Under the pieces are notes generated by a model. It was not told where the DNA came from and searched no databases. It saw only the letters and a list, made by a program, of their open reading frames with translations. The position numbers were made by a program, and so were the translations under genes. This document shows positions 9,608 to 18,473 of a stretch of 64,000 nt of DNA, piece after piece. The stretch's first letter is position 1; every line of letters starts with the position of its first letter. The stretch is from DATFNI01 sp963787205 (GTDB lineage Bacteria; Bacteroidota; Rhodothermia; Balneolales; DATFMH01), in the NCBI GenBank assembly GCA_963787205.1, contig CAWBCD010000010.1:124001-188000 (forward strand), in the 5' to 3' direction.

Positions 9608-9767
9608 AAACCAAATGAAAGGTATGTTCATGATTTATGGATGGTACAAAGTCATTTTCCATGAACCACTTGCCTAGCAATTGAGAGTCTGTCAGAGCAA
9701 TCCACACATTTTTACGCTTGAACGGCAGATGATATTTCTTGTGAATTGTTATTTTCGATCAGATCAT
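9608..9767 (-). pseudogene. Remnant of an AHSA1/SRPBCC-domain gene (5' part only)
   Basis: Reading the minus strand from the ATG at 9767 gives M-I-stop-S-K-I-T-I-H-K-K-Y-H-L-P-F-K-R, then NVWIALTDSQLLGKWFMEND, then a stretch ending HEHTFHLV. This matches the start of AHSA1-type SRPBCC proteins (pattern: xVWxALTDxxLLxxWxMPNDF, then HxFTF). A TGA at the third codon and loss of all sequence after about residue 50, where the REP-like repeats begin, show it is a broken gene. Its former neighbours would be the VOC/PhnB and methyltransferase genes upstream on the same strand; AHSA1 and VOC genes commonly occur together. The remaining 9372-9600 part of the open frame is repeat-derived. Confidence 0.65.
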
Positions 9768-9783
9768 TTATGAAACGGCCCGC

Positions 9784-10200
9784 TTATCCCTCACAATTTA
9801 CCATCCAGAAAATTCCAAAACGGTCGGTCAGGTTGCCGTGCCAATCACCCCAAAACTGTTTTTTGAAGGGTATGCGGACTTTTCCGCCATCGGCCAGCCG
9901 GTCGAAAATCTCCTGCGCCCGACTTGCATCACTTAATGACAGAGACATCGCAACATCACGCCCCTCCTTTACCGGTTTGCCCGGGAAAATATCACTTGCA
10001 TAGATCGTGTTCTCGTCAAAATAGAAGCGGGCGTGTAGGATCTTGTTTTTGTATTCTTCCGTTACATTCATCGCGGGATTATCATACCGGTTTATAATTT
10101 CAACTTTCCCCTCAAAGATTTCTTTATAGGTATTTAATGCCTCTTCACAGTTTCCCTGAAAATTCAGGTACGGAATCAGCTTTATGTCTGAGTTATTCAT
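9784..10200 (-). CDS. VOC family protein, PhnB/3-demethylubiquinone-methyltransferase-like
   Basis: This is a 138-residue glyoxalase-fold (vicinal oxygen chelate) protein of the PhnB-like group. Seen: the N-terminal strand IKLIPYLNFQGNCEEALNTY, the second half VAMSLSLSDASRAQEIFDRL followed by GGKVRIPFKKQFWGDWHG, and the final LTDRFGIFWMVN, which is the standard ending of the family (KDxFGxxWxxN). Length is as expected. The family is structurally defined but biochemically mostly unassigned, so no reaction is claimed. It lies 36 bp downstream of an O-methyltransferase gene on the same strand, likely in one transcript, and next to the AHSA1 remnant. Confidence 0.88.
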   Translation of the reverse strand: MNNSDIKLIPYLNFQGNCEEALNTYKEIFEGKVEIINRYDNPAMNVTEEYKNKILHARFYFDENTIYASDIFPGKPVKEGRDVAMSLSLSDASRAQEIFDRLADGGKVRIPFKKQFWGDWHGNLTDRFGIFWMVNCEG

Positions 10201-10236
10201 GATGGATCTCTTCTGGTTAAGTAAAATCAGTTGTCA

Positions 10237-10827
10237 TTAAATCTTCCTGCAAACCAGTTCGCCTTTACCAACCGGAACGACCATCGCATCTACCCGCTCA
10301 TCGGTCAATGCCCTATCAATCATGATGGACAGATCTTCTTTGTGGGTTGTGGCGTTATCCGCAATCAATAGCCCGCCGCTTACCATTTTGGGGATAACCA
10401 GTTCGTAGCATCTCAGGTAGACATCTTTCTCTGCGTCCAGGAAACAGAATGAGACATCGTTTATCTCTTCGAGCCCTTTCAGTGCATCTTCTTCGACGAG
10501 ATGTATCACATCTCCAACACCAGCCTCAGAGAACGTATCCCGAGCCTGCTCAACTTTGGGTGGAAATATCTCATACGTAGTCAATGTGCTGGACGACAGC
10601 CTGCAGGCCAGGCTGATCCACAGGGCAGAATAGCCCGCACTTGTTCCTATCTCAATCCAGTTTCCTTTCGGTGAAGCAGCCGCCATGAGCGCGATAAACC
10701 TGCCGGTATCGGGTGTTATTTGCCTGAGTCGATGCCAGTGCGTAGTACCATCCTTTCGATCCTCTTTATCTTTCTCCTCCAAAAATTTCATCCGATTCAA
10801 AACAGCCTTGGGGATATCTGTAAACAT
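10237..10827 (-). CDS. Class I SAM-dependent O-methyltransferase (family 3, caffeoyl-CoA OMT-like)
   Basis: This 196-residue cytosolic enzyme shows the SAM-binding motif I as NWIEIGTSAGYSALWISLAC, the acidic motif II in TTYEIFPPKVEQARDTF, and the metal/SAM motif DVSFCFLDAEKDVYLRCYEL with KMVSGGLLIADN. This pattern is the bacterial family 3 O-methyltransferase (RrmJ/COMT-like) architecture, normally divalent-metal dependent and acting on catechol-like hydroxyls. The substrate cannot be deduced. The gene is first in a probable two-gene transcript with the VOC protein. Confidence 0.9.
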   Translation of the reverse strand: MFTDIPKAVLNRMKFLEEKDKEDRKDGTTHWHRLRQITPDTGRFIALMAAASPKGNWIEIGTSAGYSALWISLACRLSSSTLTTYEIFPPKVEQARDTFSEAGVGDVIHLVEEDALKGLEEINDVSFCFLDAEKDVYLRCYELVIPKMVSGGLLIADNATTHKEDLSIMIDRALTDERVDAMVVPVGKGELVCRKI

Positions 10828-11148
10828 GGAGTTGCTCCTTAAGGTTTTGAGTCCTTCATTTGGTATCGATCAACAACAATTTGATATTTGTTCTAAGTTG
10901 GGCCTTACCCATTCTTTCTTATCGACCATCGTCTTTTGACTGATCCCGAATCATAAGGATGCCGGTTTTAAACGATGACCTTTTCTGAGCTTCCCATTTC
11001 CATGGGAATGACGGTCTTTTGAGATTGGTTGAATGCCACATTCACAGCGAAAAATGGGATATTTTTCATCAATTTTATATTTACCAGGGATATTATGTGT
11101 CGATGAAAGGTAAAGCGTTGCCATCACTCTTCCCAGGAAAGTTTCTAA
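10828..11148. other. Intergenic region with one REP-like palindrome
   Basis: This is a divergent intergenic space between the methyltransferase (minus) and the SDR gene (plus). It holds one repeat element at 10983-11014 and presumably both promoters. I see no small gene in it. Confidence 0.6.
10983..11014. repeat. REP-like element, TTCTGAG-TTCCCAT-ATGGGAATGACGG type
   Basis: This 32-bp element contains the palindrome TTCCCATTTCCATGGGAA. A near-copy (4 differences visible) lies at 29985-30016, 19 kb away, in another intergenic space. Confidence 0.7.
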
Positions 11149-12012
11149 ATGGGATCATCTCAGGTTGAATCATTCCCCATAATTGAGGAATCGAACATCG
11201 ATGTTGAACTATCGCGGGACGCATGCGGTTTCGTATCCAAAGTGTTCAGATCATTACAAATGAATAGTTATCGTCCGATGTCAGATACTGTGGATCTATC
11301 AGAAAAAACGGCTCTTATTACAGGCGCGAGCCGGGGAATCGGTAAGGCGATCGCACTCTCGCTCGGGGAAATGGGGGCCAACGTCGCCATCAATTACCGC
11401 ACCAGCAAACGAGAAGCAGAGGAAGTAGTTGCTGAAATCCGGGAATCGGGGATGAATTCGGTTGCTATTCAGGCAGATGTATCCAACCCGGATGAAGCCA
11501 CCCGTCTGGTTGAAAAAACGGTCGATTCGCTTGGCGATATAGGCATCCTCGTGAATAATGCGGCCATCGGCAAGGTCCGGTCATTTGAAGATATTACTGA
11601 AGAAGATTGGGACGAGACGATCGACACCAATCTGAAATCTGTCTTCATCGTTACCCAGGCAGTCATCCCAATGATGTTAAAGCATAAGTGGGGCAGGATT
11701 ATTAACCTGTCTTCTGTTGCAGCGTTTACAGGCGGGCTTGTGGGTCCGCATTACACAGCTTCCAAAGCGGGGATCATTGGACTAACCCGTTATTATGCAT
11801 CGCAGCTCGTAAAATCCGGCATAACCGTTAATGCCATAGCTCCGGCCCTGATCGAAACGGACATGGTTAAAAATGCAAACCTGGATCCAGGCATACTTCC
11901 GATTGGAAGATTCGGAAAACTTGAAGAGGTCTCCTCTGTTGTTGAACTCCTTGTCAAGAATGGGTTTATGACCGGCCAGGTTATCAATCCGAATGGCGGC
12001 TTGTATTTTTAG
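11149..12012 (+). CDS. SDR family oxidoreductase, FabG-like
   Basis: This is a classical short-chain dehydrogenase. Seen: the cofactor motif TALITGASRGIGKAIALSL, NNAAIG, the catalytic Ser in INLSSVAAFTG, the YxxxK pair in HYTASKAGIIGL, and the family-typical ending TGQVINPNGGLYF. It is similar to 3-oxoacyl-ACP reductases (FabG) but may act on another 3-keto substrate. Start: an AGGAAAG at 11135-11141 supports ATG 11149, yet the first ~43 residues have no SDR similarity. The ATG codons at 11260 or 11278 would give the normal 244-250 residue size and may be the true start. It precedes an MDR oxidoreductase and a second SDR on the same strand. Confidence 0.9.
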   Translation: MGSSQVESFPIIEESNIDVELSRDACGFVSKVFRSLQMNSYRPMSDTVDLSEKTALITGASRGIGKAIALSLGEMGANVAINYRTSKREAEEVVAEIRESGMNSVAIQADVSNPDEATRLVEKTVDSLGDIGILVNNAAIGKVRSFEDITEEDWDETIDTNLKSVFIVTQAVIPMMLKHKWGRIINLSSVAAFTGGLVGPHYTASKAGIIGLTRYYASQLVKSGITVNAIAPALIETDMVKNANLDPGILPIGRFGKLEEVSSVVELLVKNGFMTGQVINPNGGLYF

Positions 12013-12159
12013 AATGATTTTCATCTCTCTCCCCTTGCTGCATAAGCACGTAAAACACCAGGCGACTCAAGTTCGTTACAAAAGTCAGTGGCTGAGATAA
12101 TTTTTGTGTGTTACCTGTGAACGAAATTTGATAATCGCGAAAACAAAGTAAGAAATGCT

Positions 12160-13194
12160 ATGAAAGCAGTTGGTCTGTACAAATATCTGGATATCAGCAA
12201 TCCCGAGAGTCTGGTGGATGTGGAGATCCCCAAACCGGGAAAACCGACGGGGCATGACATCCTGGTTCGGGTAAAAGCAGTATCGGTAAACCCGGTAGAC
12301 ACCAAGATCAGGTCACCTAAAAATAAAGTGGAAACAGAACTCAAAATCCTCGGATGGGACGCGGCAGGCATTGTTGAAGACACCGGTGAAGACGTAACCC
12401 TCTTTAAAAAGGGCGACGAAGTGTATTATGCCGGGAGCATCTTACGGGCCGGCAGCAACAGCGAATACCAACTGGTCGATGAACGTATTGTCGGCAGAAA
12501 GCCCGCCTCGCTTTCATTTGAAAAGGCGGCGGCGTTACCGTTGACCACCATCACCGCCTGGGAAGCCATGTTCGGGCAAATGCACATCTCCCCGGACGAC
12601 AAAGAACAGAATGAAGAGAAGTCGATCCTGATTATTGGAGCGGCAGGCGGAGTTGGTTCCATTGCCATTCAGCTTGCAAAGAAACTGGCAGGATTGACTG
12701 TCATTGCAACAGCATCACGAAAAGAAACCGAAGCATGGTGCAGGGAACTCGGAGCAGATTATGTGATCAACCATCATAACAATTTTGCCGATGAGTTAAA
12801 GAAAACAGGACGGGAAGAAGTCGATTACATTTTTTGCCTGCACAGCACAGCCAGTCACTATGCCAGCACGGCCGGACTCCTCAAACCGTTCGGCAGCTTT
12901 TGTACCATTGTCTCCATTGAAGCGGGCGACATCCTGGATATGAACTTGCTGAAGAATAAAAGTGCAAGTTTTTCATGGGAATTCATGTTCACCAAGTCAT
13001 CTTACCAGACTCCAGACATGCAATCACAACATGATTTACTAAACCGTGTGGCCGATCTGATTGACAGTGGAGAACTGCGAACAACCATGAAGGAGAACCT
13101 CGGCCAAATGACAGCGGACAACCTGCGAAAAGCTCATGCTCAGCTCGAGTCCGGTACGACAATCGGTAAAATTGTCCTCTCGGGAATTAACTAA
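12160..13194 (+). CDS. Zinc-type alcohol dehydrogenase-like / NADPH:quinone reductase (MDR family)
   Basis: This is a medium-chain dehydrogenase/reductase of 344 residues. Seen: a GroES-like N-terminal domain (VRVKAVSVNPVDTKIRSP, LGWDAAGIVEDTG, FKKGDEVYYAG) and a Rossmann domain with LIIGAAGGVGSIAIQLAK. The zinc-ligand cysteines of true alcohol dehydrogenases are absent, which places it with the quinone-reductase-like zinc-binding alcohol dehydrogenase family 1 proteins that reduce enones or quinones with NADPH. It is followed after 21 bp by an SDR gene, so the two are probably co-transcribed. Confidence 0.9.
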   Translation: MKAVGLYKYLDISNPESLVDVEIPKPGKPTGHDILVRVKAVSVNPVDTKIRSPKNKVETELKILGWDAAGIVEDTGEDVTLFKKGDEVYYAGSILRAGSNSEYQLVDERIVGRKPASLSFEKAAALPLTTITAWEAMFGQMHISPDDKEQNEEKSILIIGAAGGVGSIAIQLAKKLAGLTVIATASRKETEAWCRELGADYVINHHNNFADELKKTGREEVDYIFCLHSTASHYASTAGLLKPFGSFCTIVSIEAGDILDMNLLKNKSASFSWEFMFTKSSYQTPDMQSQHDLLNRVADLIDSGELRTTMKENLGQMTADNLRKAHAQLESGTTIGKIVLSGIN

Positions 13195-13215
13195 AAACGC
13201 CCAAAATCAACATTA

Positions 13216-14028
13216 ATGAAACCAGTTAAAGATCAAACGATTCTAGTAACCGGATCTACAGACGGGATCGGGAAGATAACGGCACTATCCCTCGCCAAAC
13301 AACACGCACAGGTACTCGTCCACGGCAGATATGAGGATAAAGTACACAGCGTCGTTACCGAGCTGAAGCTGACGACCGGCAACATGCGCGTGGCGGGTTT
13401 CGTGGCCGACTTTTCCGATCTGAATGAAGTCCGCTCCATGGCTGAAGAAGTACAAAAAAAATTCCCGGAACTGGATGTCCTGATCAACAATGCAGGCGTC
13501 GGTTTTGATGGTGAGGGTTTAAGCAAGGATGGTTATGAACTGCGTTTCGCCGTCAACTACCTGGCTCCGTTCCTGTTGACCCACCTCTTATTGCCTGGCT
13601 TAAAGAATAGCGCCCCCTCGCGTATCGTAAACGTCAGTTCAGCAGGACAGCAGGCCATCGATTTCAGCACCATAACGGAAGAAAATGATAATGGCGTGCA
13701 GGCCTATTGCCGGAGCAAGCTGGCACTTGTGATGTTCTCGATTGACTTGGCAAAACAACTGGAGAGCGACCAGGTTACGGTGAACAGCCTGCATCCTGGA
13801 ACGTATCTGAATACCAACATGGTGCGGCGTGCGGGCATCGATCCATGGGGTGAACCCGAAAGCGGTGCCGATGCAGAGGTATATCTTGCCGTTTCGCCTA
13901 AAGTTGACGGAACAACCGGCAAGTACTTCAACGTCAAGTCGGAGTCAATGGCCGATGACCAGGCTTATGACGCGCAGGCAAGGCAACAGTTATGGGATCT
14001 GAGCATGAAACTGACCGGGTTGGAATAA
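13216..14028 (+). CDS. SDR family NAD(P)-dependent oxidoreductase (retinol dehydrogenase-like)
   Basis: This is a 270-residue short-chain dehydrogenase. Seen: ILVTGSTDGIGKITALSLA (TGxxxGxG), the NADP-type basic residue in VHGRYEDK, DVLINNAGVGFD, VNVSSAGQ with the catalytic Ser, AYCRSKLA with Tyr and Lys, and SLHPGTYLNTNM. The overall pattern follows the retinol dehydrogenase/WWOX-like branch. It starts 21 bp after the MDR gene. The substrate is unknown; the pairing suggests handling of carbonyl or enone compounds. A hairpin at 14051-14080 closes the unit. Confidence 0.9.
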   Translation: MKPVKDQTILVTGSTDGIGKITALSLAKQHAQVLVHGRYEDKVHSVVTELKLTTGNMRVAGFVADFSDLNEVRSMAEEVQKKFPELDVLINNAGVGFDGEGLSKDGYELRFAVNYLAPFLLTHLLLPGLKNSAPSRIVNVSSAGQQAIDFSTITEENDNGVQAYCRSKLALVMFSIDLAKQLESDQVTVNSLHPGTYLNTNMVRRAGIDPWGEPESGADAEVYLAVSPKVDGTTGKYFNVKSESMADDQAYDAQARQQLWDLSMKLTGLE

Positions 14029-14050
14029 AACTGATCGCCACCCACTAACT

Positions 14051-14080
14051 GTATGGATAATTCCCTGTGATTATCCATAC
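14051..14080 (+). terminator. Hairpin after the MDR-SDR pair
   Basis: A perfect 11-bp inverted repeat, GTATGGATAAT / ATTATCCATAC with an 8-nt loop, lies 22 bp after the SDR stop codon. There is no strong T tract, so termination strength is uncertain. Confidence 0.5.
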
Positions 14081-14144
14081 CTGTCATACGTTGACTACTG
14101 TAGAACAAAGAAAGGAACAGCGTAGAACCAGGAAAACTTAAGCA

Positions 14145-14363
14145 ATGTGGTTCAACAAAATAAATTCTTATGAGTTAGGCGACATCAAGGTCAGCGTCTA
14201 TAAAACCGATGATCCTGAGGTTGTGCTCATTAAAAGCAAAGGACCTAACTTCAAAAGCGAATTTGAAGTACCCCTGGAGGAATTCGAAAATAACCGGACA
14301 CTCATCGACCGGAGGATCACCAACGATTTTAAATCGAATTACAACTACCACATGTTTGGGTAA
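14145..14363 (+). CDS. Small hypothetical protein (72 aa)
   Basis: This is a short soluble protein of unrecognised family with regular beta-strand-like segments (DIKVSVYKTDD, EVVLIKSKG, KSEFEVPLEEF) and a charged C-terminal part. An AGGAAAA lies about ten bases upstream of the ATG. It has neither a signal peptide nor membrane segments. It stands between the SDR terminator and the tricorn protease gene. Codon use looks normal, so I regard it as probably real. Confidence 0.55.
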   Translation: MWFNKINSYELGDIKVSVYKTDDPEVVLIKSKGPNFKSEFEVPLEEFENNRTLIDRRITNDFKSNYNYHMFG

Positions 14364-14551
14364 TTATTTCCCGAATCTTTAGGAGGGGAGTAAACGTATT
14401 ATTCTCTATCTGTCAGAATAGATCGCTTATTTATGTAGCATACGACTAATCAGCAAGTTGTCAGATTCGTCCAGAATAGTGATCTTGCCTGTACCATTCT
14501 TTTACATAGACGAAGATACGTCATCATACAAATTAATTTGAGGAGGGTTGT

Positions 14552-17500
14552 ATGAGGAGATTGTATTTATGCCTGGGAGTCCTGTTTTTTGTGGGAGCCC
14601 AGCAGCTTTATGCGCAGACCAGGCTGGTCAGAAATCCAGCGGTCAGCAACCGGTCAATCGCTTTTGAGTATGGAAATGATATCTGGATCGTCTCCCGTGA
14701 TGGTGGTGAAGCCAGGCGTTTAACGAGCTTTCAGGGACAGGAAACAAATGCGCGTTTCTCACCTGACGGCAAATGGGTTGCTTTCAGCGGACAGTATGGC
14801 GGTAACACCGATGTCTATATTGTACCGGTTGATGGCGGCGAACCGAAACGCCTGACATGGCACCCCGGTGCTGACATTGTTCGCGGATGGACCGCCGATG
14901 GAAAATATGTCGTATTTAGCTCCGGCAGGGTCAATGCCCCTTTGCCAATGCCCGCTTTCTGGACAGTTGATCTCAATGGAACCCATCTTGAAAAACTACC
15001 CATACCCCGGGGAAATCGGGGAGAGTTTTCCAGTGATGGCAACTATTTCGCTTATGAAATGGTGAGCCCGTGGGACCAGGAATGGCGCAACTACCGCGGC
15101 GGACAGAACCAGCCAATCCGCGTTCTTAACATGAAAGACCTGTCGGTTGAGAAATTGCCATGGAACAACTCTACTGATACCTATCCGTCATGGCTCGGCG
15201 ACGACATCTACTTTTTATCCAATCGTGATTTTGCCGGTAATGTGTATGTGTATCATCGTGATACCAAACAAGTCAACCAGATCACCCATTTCTCCGATTA
15301 CGATGTCAAGACCGTAAGTACGGGTGGCGGTGTTGTTGCATTTGAAGAGGCGGGGTATATCCATCTTTATGATCCCAAAACTAATCAGGAACACCGTGTC
15401 AACATCACAGTAAAAGGTGATTTTCCCTGGGCTCTGCCCCATTGGGAAGATGTCGGCAAGCATATCATGAATGCATCACTGTCGCCAAGCGGGGTACGCG
15501 CGCTGTTTGAAGCACGCGGTGAGATATTCACTGTTCCGACTGAAAAAGGAGACTATATCAATATCAGTAACAACTCCGGTGCTGCCGACAGGGACCCAGT
15601 ATGGTCACCCGACGGTCAACAAATCGCATGGTTCTCCGATAGAAGCGGTGAATACCAGCTTATGATCGGTGATGCGAAGGGATTGGAGAAACCCAGAGCC
15701 ATTGCACTTGAAAACCCGACATTTTATTTCACCCCACAGTGGTCGCCCGACTCTAAGTATATTCTCTACACCGATGAAGGCATCAACTTATGGTATGTTG
15801 ATGTCGCTACCGGAAAGCAGAAAAAGGTAGACACGGACACATATGCCCATCCACAACGAACGATGGATCCGGTATGGTCGCCGGATGGCAAATGGATCGC
15901 CTATGCCAAGCGGCTTCCTAACCAGTTTCATGCCATCATGGTCTATTCGATGGATAAGGACAAGACCTATCAACTGACTGATGGACTGTCCGATGTCGTC
16001 TCCCCCGCATGGGATGCCAGCGGTAAATACCTATGGTTCCTGGCCAGCACAAATTTTGCTCTCAATACCGGCTGGCTCGACATGAGTTCCTACGATCGGC
16101 CGGTACGTCGCGGTGTTTACCTGGCTGTCTTAAAGAAAGATGAACCGTCGCCACTGCTTCCTGAAAGCGACGAGGAGAAACCGAAAGAAGAAGAAAAGAA
16201 GGACGAGAAAAGCGACAAGAAGAAATCCGATTCCGACAAAAAAGATGAGAACAAGGAAAAGAAGACGGTAACGATCGACTTCGATGGAATCGGTCAGCGC
16301 ATCCTATCTATCGATGTTCCGGAGCGTAATTATGTGGATATTGAAAATGGAACGGATGGCATTGTGTTCTATGCGGAGGCCGTTGAAAACCAGGATGGGG
16401 TCACGGTTCACCGCTATAATCTTGAGAAGAGAAAAGCCGAAGACTTCCTTTCACCTGTCCAGAATGGGGCCGTCAGTTTTGATGGCAAGAAGTTTCTCTA
16501 TCGATCCGGTGACACCTGGGGCGTGGTATCGACTGATGGTTCACCTAAAATTGGTGATGGCAAACTGAATACTACCTTGAATATGAAGATCGATCCGGAT
16601 GCGGAGTGGCACCAGATATTCAAAGAAGCCTGGCGCATCGAACGGGACTTCTTCTATGTACGGAACCTGCATGGCGCCGACTGGAATAAGGTCTACCAGA
16701 TGTACGAACCCATGGTCAGCGATGTTCGTCACCGTTCGGATCTGACCTACATACTGGATATGCTGGGTGGTGAACTTTCCGTTGGACACTCTTTTACCGG
16801 CGGTGGCGATTACCCGGATATTCCGTCCGTAAAAATCGGGCTGCTCGGCGCCGATCTCAAGGCAGCAAACGGCCGCTACCGGATTGCCCGCATCTTCACC
16901 GGAGAAAACTGGAACCCCGATCTTCGGGCACCACTTAGTGCACCGGGCATTGATGTGAATGAAGGAGATTACATACTCCAGGTCAACGGGCAGGATCTGA
17001 CCGATGCGATCAATCCCTATAGCCTGTTCGAGGGTACGGCCGGACGTCAAACCGTACTCCGCATTAACAGCAAGCCGGTTATGGAAGGCTCCCACTTGAT
17101 TACGGTTCTTCCCGTGGAGAATGAATTCAACCTTCGTCGCCTGCGCTGGGTTGAGAATAACCGAAAAATGGTAGACAAGCTCAGTGATGGTAAGCTTGCC
17201 TATGTCTGGTTGCCCAACACAGGTGGCGGTGGCTACAACTTCTTCAATCGCTACTATTTCGCTCAGCAAGACAAACAGGGAGCAGTTATAGATGAACGCT
17301 TTAATGCGGGTGGTTCTGCCGCAGATTATATGGTTGATATCATGTCACGTAAGCTGCATGGATTCTTCAACAACCCAATCGGTGATCATCGTCCTTTTAC
17401 GTCGCCAGGTGCCGGCATTTGGGGACCCAAGGTGATGGTCATCAACGAAATGGCAGGATCCGGCGGTGACCTTTTGCCATATATGTTCCGACAGATGGGC

Positions 17501-17815
17501 ATCGGACCTCTTGTCGGTGAACGCACATGGGGCGGACTCGTCGGGATATGGGATGCTCCTCCTCTCATCGATGGGGGGTACATCACCGCACCACGCGGCG
17601 GGTTCTATGATCTCAATGGGAAATGGGCCGTGGAAAACGAGGGTGTTTCACCCGATATAGAAGTGGAAATGACGCCAAAAGCCGTGAGTGATGGACATGA
17701 TCCACAGCTAGAGCAGGCCGTCCAAAAAGCCTTGCAGTTGCTAAAAGACAACAAAACTAAAATACTGCCGGAACCGCCACCTCCGGAAAAGGTCAAGCGC
17801 CCGGTTAAGATGTAA
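14552..17815 (+). CDS. Tricorn-type S41 protease homologue with TolB-like propeller
   Basis: This protein has 1087 residues. The start follows GAGGAGG (AATTTGAGGAGGGTTGTATG). A signal peptide (LYLCLGVLFFVGAQQLYAQ) indicates export, unlike the archaeal cytosolic tricorn. Domains in order: WD40/TolB-like beta-propeller repeats (many xFSPDGKWVAFSG-type blades) to about residue 520; a Lys/Glu/Asp-rich linker (~540-575) unlike the rest of the protein; the tricorn C1 region with His746 in GGELSVGHSF; a PDZ domain (~780-850, EGDYILQVNGQDLT); and an S41 core with nucleophile Ser970 in NEMAGSGGDLLPY and WAVENEGVSPDIEVE at the end. His746 and Ser970 sit almost exactly at the tricorn numbers. The likely role is degradation of peptides in the periplasm. 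No partner aminopeptidase is adjacent. Confidence 0.92.
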   Translation: MRRLYLCLGVLFFVGAQQLYAQTRLVRNPAVSNRSIAFEYGNDIWIVSRDGGEARRLTSFQGQETNARFSPDGKWVAFSGQYGGNTDVYIVPVDGGEPKRLTWHPGADIVRGWTADGKYVVFSSGRVNAPLPMPAFWTVDLNGTHLEKLPIPRGNRGEFSSDGNYFAYEMVSPWDQEWRNYRGGQNQPIRVLNMKDLSVEKLPWNNSTDTYPSWLGDDIYFLSNRDFAGNVYVYHRDTKQVNQITHFSDYDVKTVSTGGGVVAFEEAGYIHLYDPKTNQEHRVNITVKGDFPWALPHWEDVGKHIMNASLSPSGVRALFEARGEIFTVPTEKGDYINISNNSGAADRDPVWSPDGQQIAWFSDRSGEYQLMIGDAKGLEKPRAIALENPTFYFTPQWSPDSKYILYTDEGINLWYVDVATGKQKKVDTDTYAHPQRTMDPVWSPDGKWIAYAKRLPNQFHAIMVYSMDKDKTYQLTDGLSDVVSPAWDASGKYLWFLASTNFALNTGWLDMSSYDRPVRRGVYLAVLKKDEPSPLLPESDEEKPKEEEKKDEKSDKKKSDSDKKDENKEKKTVTIDFDGIGQRILSIDVPERNYVDIENGTDGIVFYAEAVENQDGVTVHRYNLEKRKAEDFLSPVQNGAVSFDGKKFLYRSGDTWGVVSTDGSPKIGDGKLNTTLNMKIDPDAEWHQIFKEAWRIERDFFYVRNLHGADWNKVYQMYEPMVSDVRHRSDLTYILDMLGGELSVGHSFTGGGDYPDIPSVKIGLLGADLKAANGRYRIARIFTGENWNPDLRAPLSAPGIDVNEGDYILQVNGQDLTDAINPYSLFEGTAGRQTVLRINSKPVMEGSHLITVLPVENEFNLRRLRWVENNRKMVDKLSDGKLAYVWLPNTGGGGYNFFNRYYFAQQDKQGAVIDERFNAGGSAADYMVDIMSRKLHGFFNNPIGDHRPFTSPGAGIWGPKVMVINEMAGSGGDLLPYMFRQMGIGPLVGERTWGGLVGIWDAPPLIDGGYITAPRGGFYDLNGKWAVENEGVSPDIEVEMTPKAVSDGHDPQLEQAVQKALQLLKDNKTKILPEPPPPEKVKRPVKM

Positions 17816-17831
17816 ATATCGACCTTACGTT

Positions 17832-17861
17832 ACCCTGGCAGGGTCTTGATCCTGTCAGGGT
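17832..17861. terminator. Hairpin between convergent genes
   Basis: ACCCTGGCAGG / CCTGTCAGGGT with an 8-nt loop lies between the stop codons of the tricorn gene (plus) and the HdeD-like gene (minus). One G-T pair interrupts the stem and there is no T tract. A possible bidirectional terminator. Confidence 0.45.
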
Positions 17862-17871
17862 GCATTCATAC

Positions 17872-18324
17872 TTATAGTCTTCCCTCGCGTGATTGCTGCA
17901 TCATGTATATCAGGTGCGTAGCACCGTACAGAAGCAGGAAAATACCGATCAGGTACGATATGAAACCGGGAAAAAGAAAGATCAACGTTGCCATCATCAG
18001 AGATATCGCACCGATGACGATGAAACCACCGCTGAGCAATGTAATAAGTCCAAGCACAATCAAAAACAGGGCAAATGTGATGGGTATTGACTCGGGAAAA
18101 ATCCAGATAAAAATGCCGGCCAGGAGCGCTGCAGCCGTCAGGAATGAATTGAATCGGAATAAAAAGAAAATAATGCCCAAAACAATCAGGTATATCCCCA
18201 CAAAGTAATAAAGAAAATTCGGGTAGATCAGTGCACCTAATCCTGTAAGTAAGGCCAGGACCGCATTAATGACTGACCGCGGCTTCTTTTTTTCAGAAAG
18301 ATAAATGCGTATTGATGTTGCCAT
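17872..18324 (-). CDS. HdeD/DUF308-like integral membrane protein
   Basis: This is a 150-residue, very hydrophobic protein with five to six predicted membrane helices (for example VINAVLALLTGLGALIYPNF, YYFVGIYLIVLGIIFFLF, ALFLIVLGLITLLSGGFIVI, YLIGIFLLLYGATHLIYMM). The repeating pattern of paired helices with an 'IxP' between them resembles the HdeD/DUF308 group, whose E. coli member is linked to acid resistance. No enzymatic residues are evident. It is monocistronic and convergent with the tricorn gene. Confidence 0.7.
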   Translation of the reverse strand: MATSIRIYLSEKKKPRSVINAVLALLTGLGALIYPNFLYYFVGIYLIVLGIIFFLFRFNSFLTAAALLAGIFIWIFPESIPITFALFLIVLGLITLLSGGFIVIGAISLMMATLIFLFPGFISYLIGIFLLLYGATHLIYMMQQSREGRL

Positions 18325-18473
18325 AATAATTTATTGCAAATGATAACTCATAATAGTGAATAACCTTTTGGAAGAGCCGGCCTCCAATCAAACCAACTCC
18401 TTTCATCCTCATTAGCCAGTAGTTTCTGACTTCGCAAATTTAACGAAAAAAAAGATACCCTCGTTCGTGTTCG

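Noticed and set aside
9372..9707. A 111-codon minus-strand ORF as an intact gene
   Set aside because: Only its first part resembles a real protein (AHSA1). The rest is encoded by the REP-like repeats, and the true upstream start is blocked by a stop.
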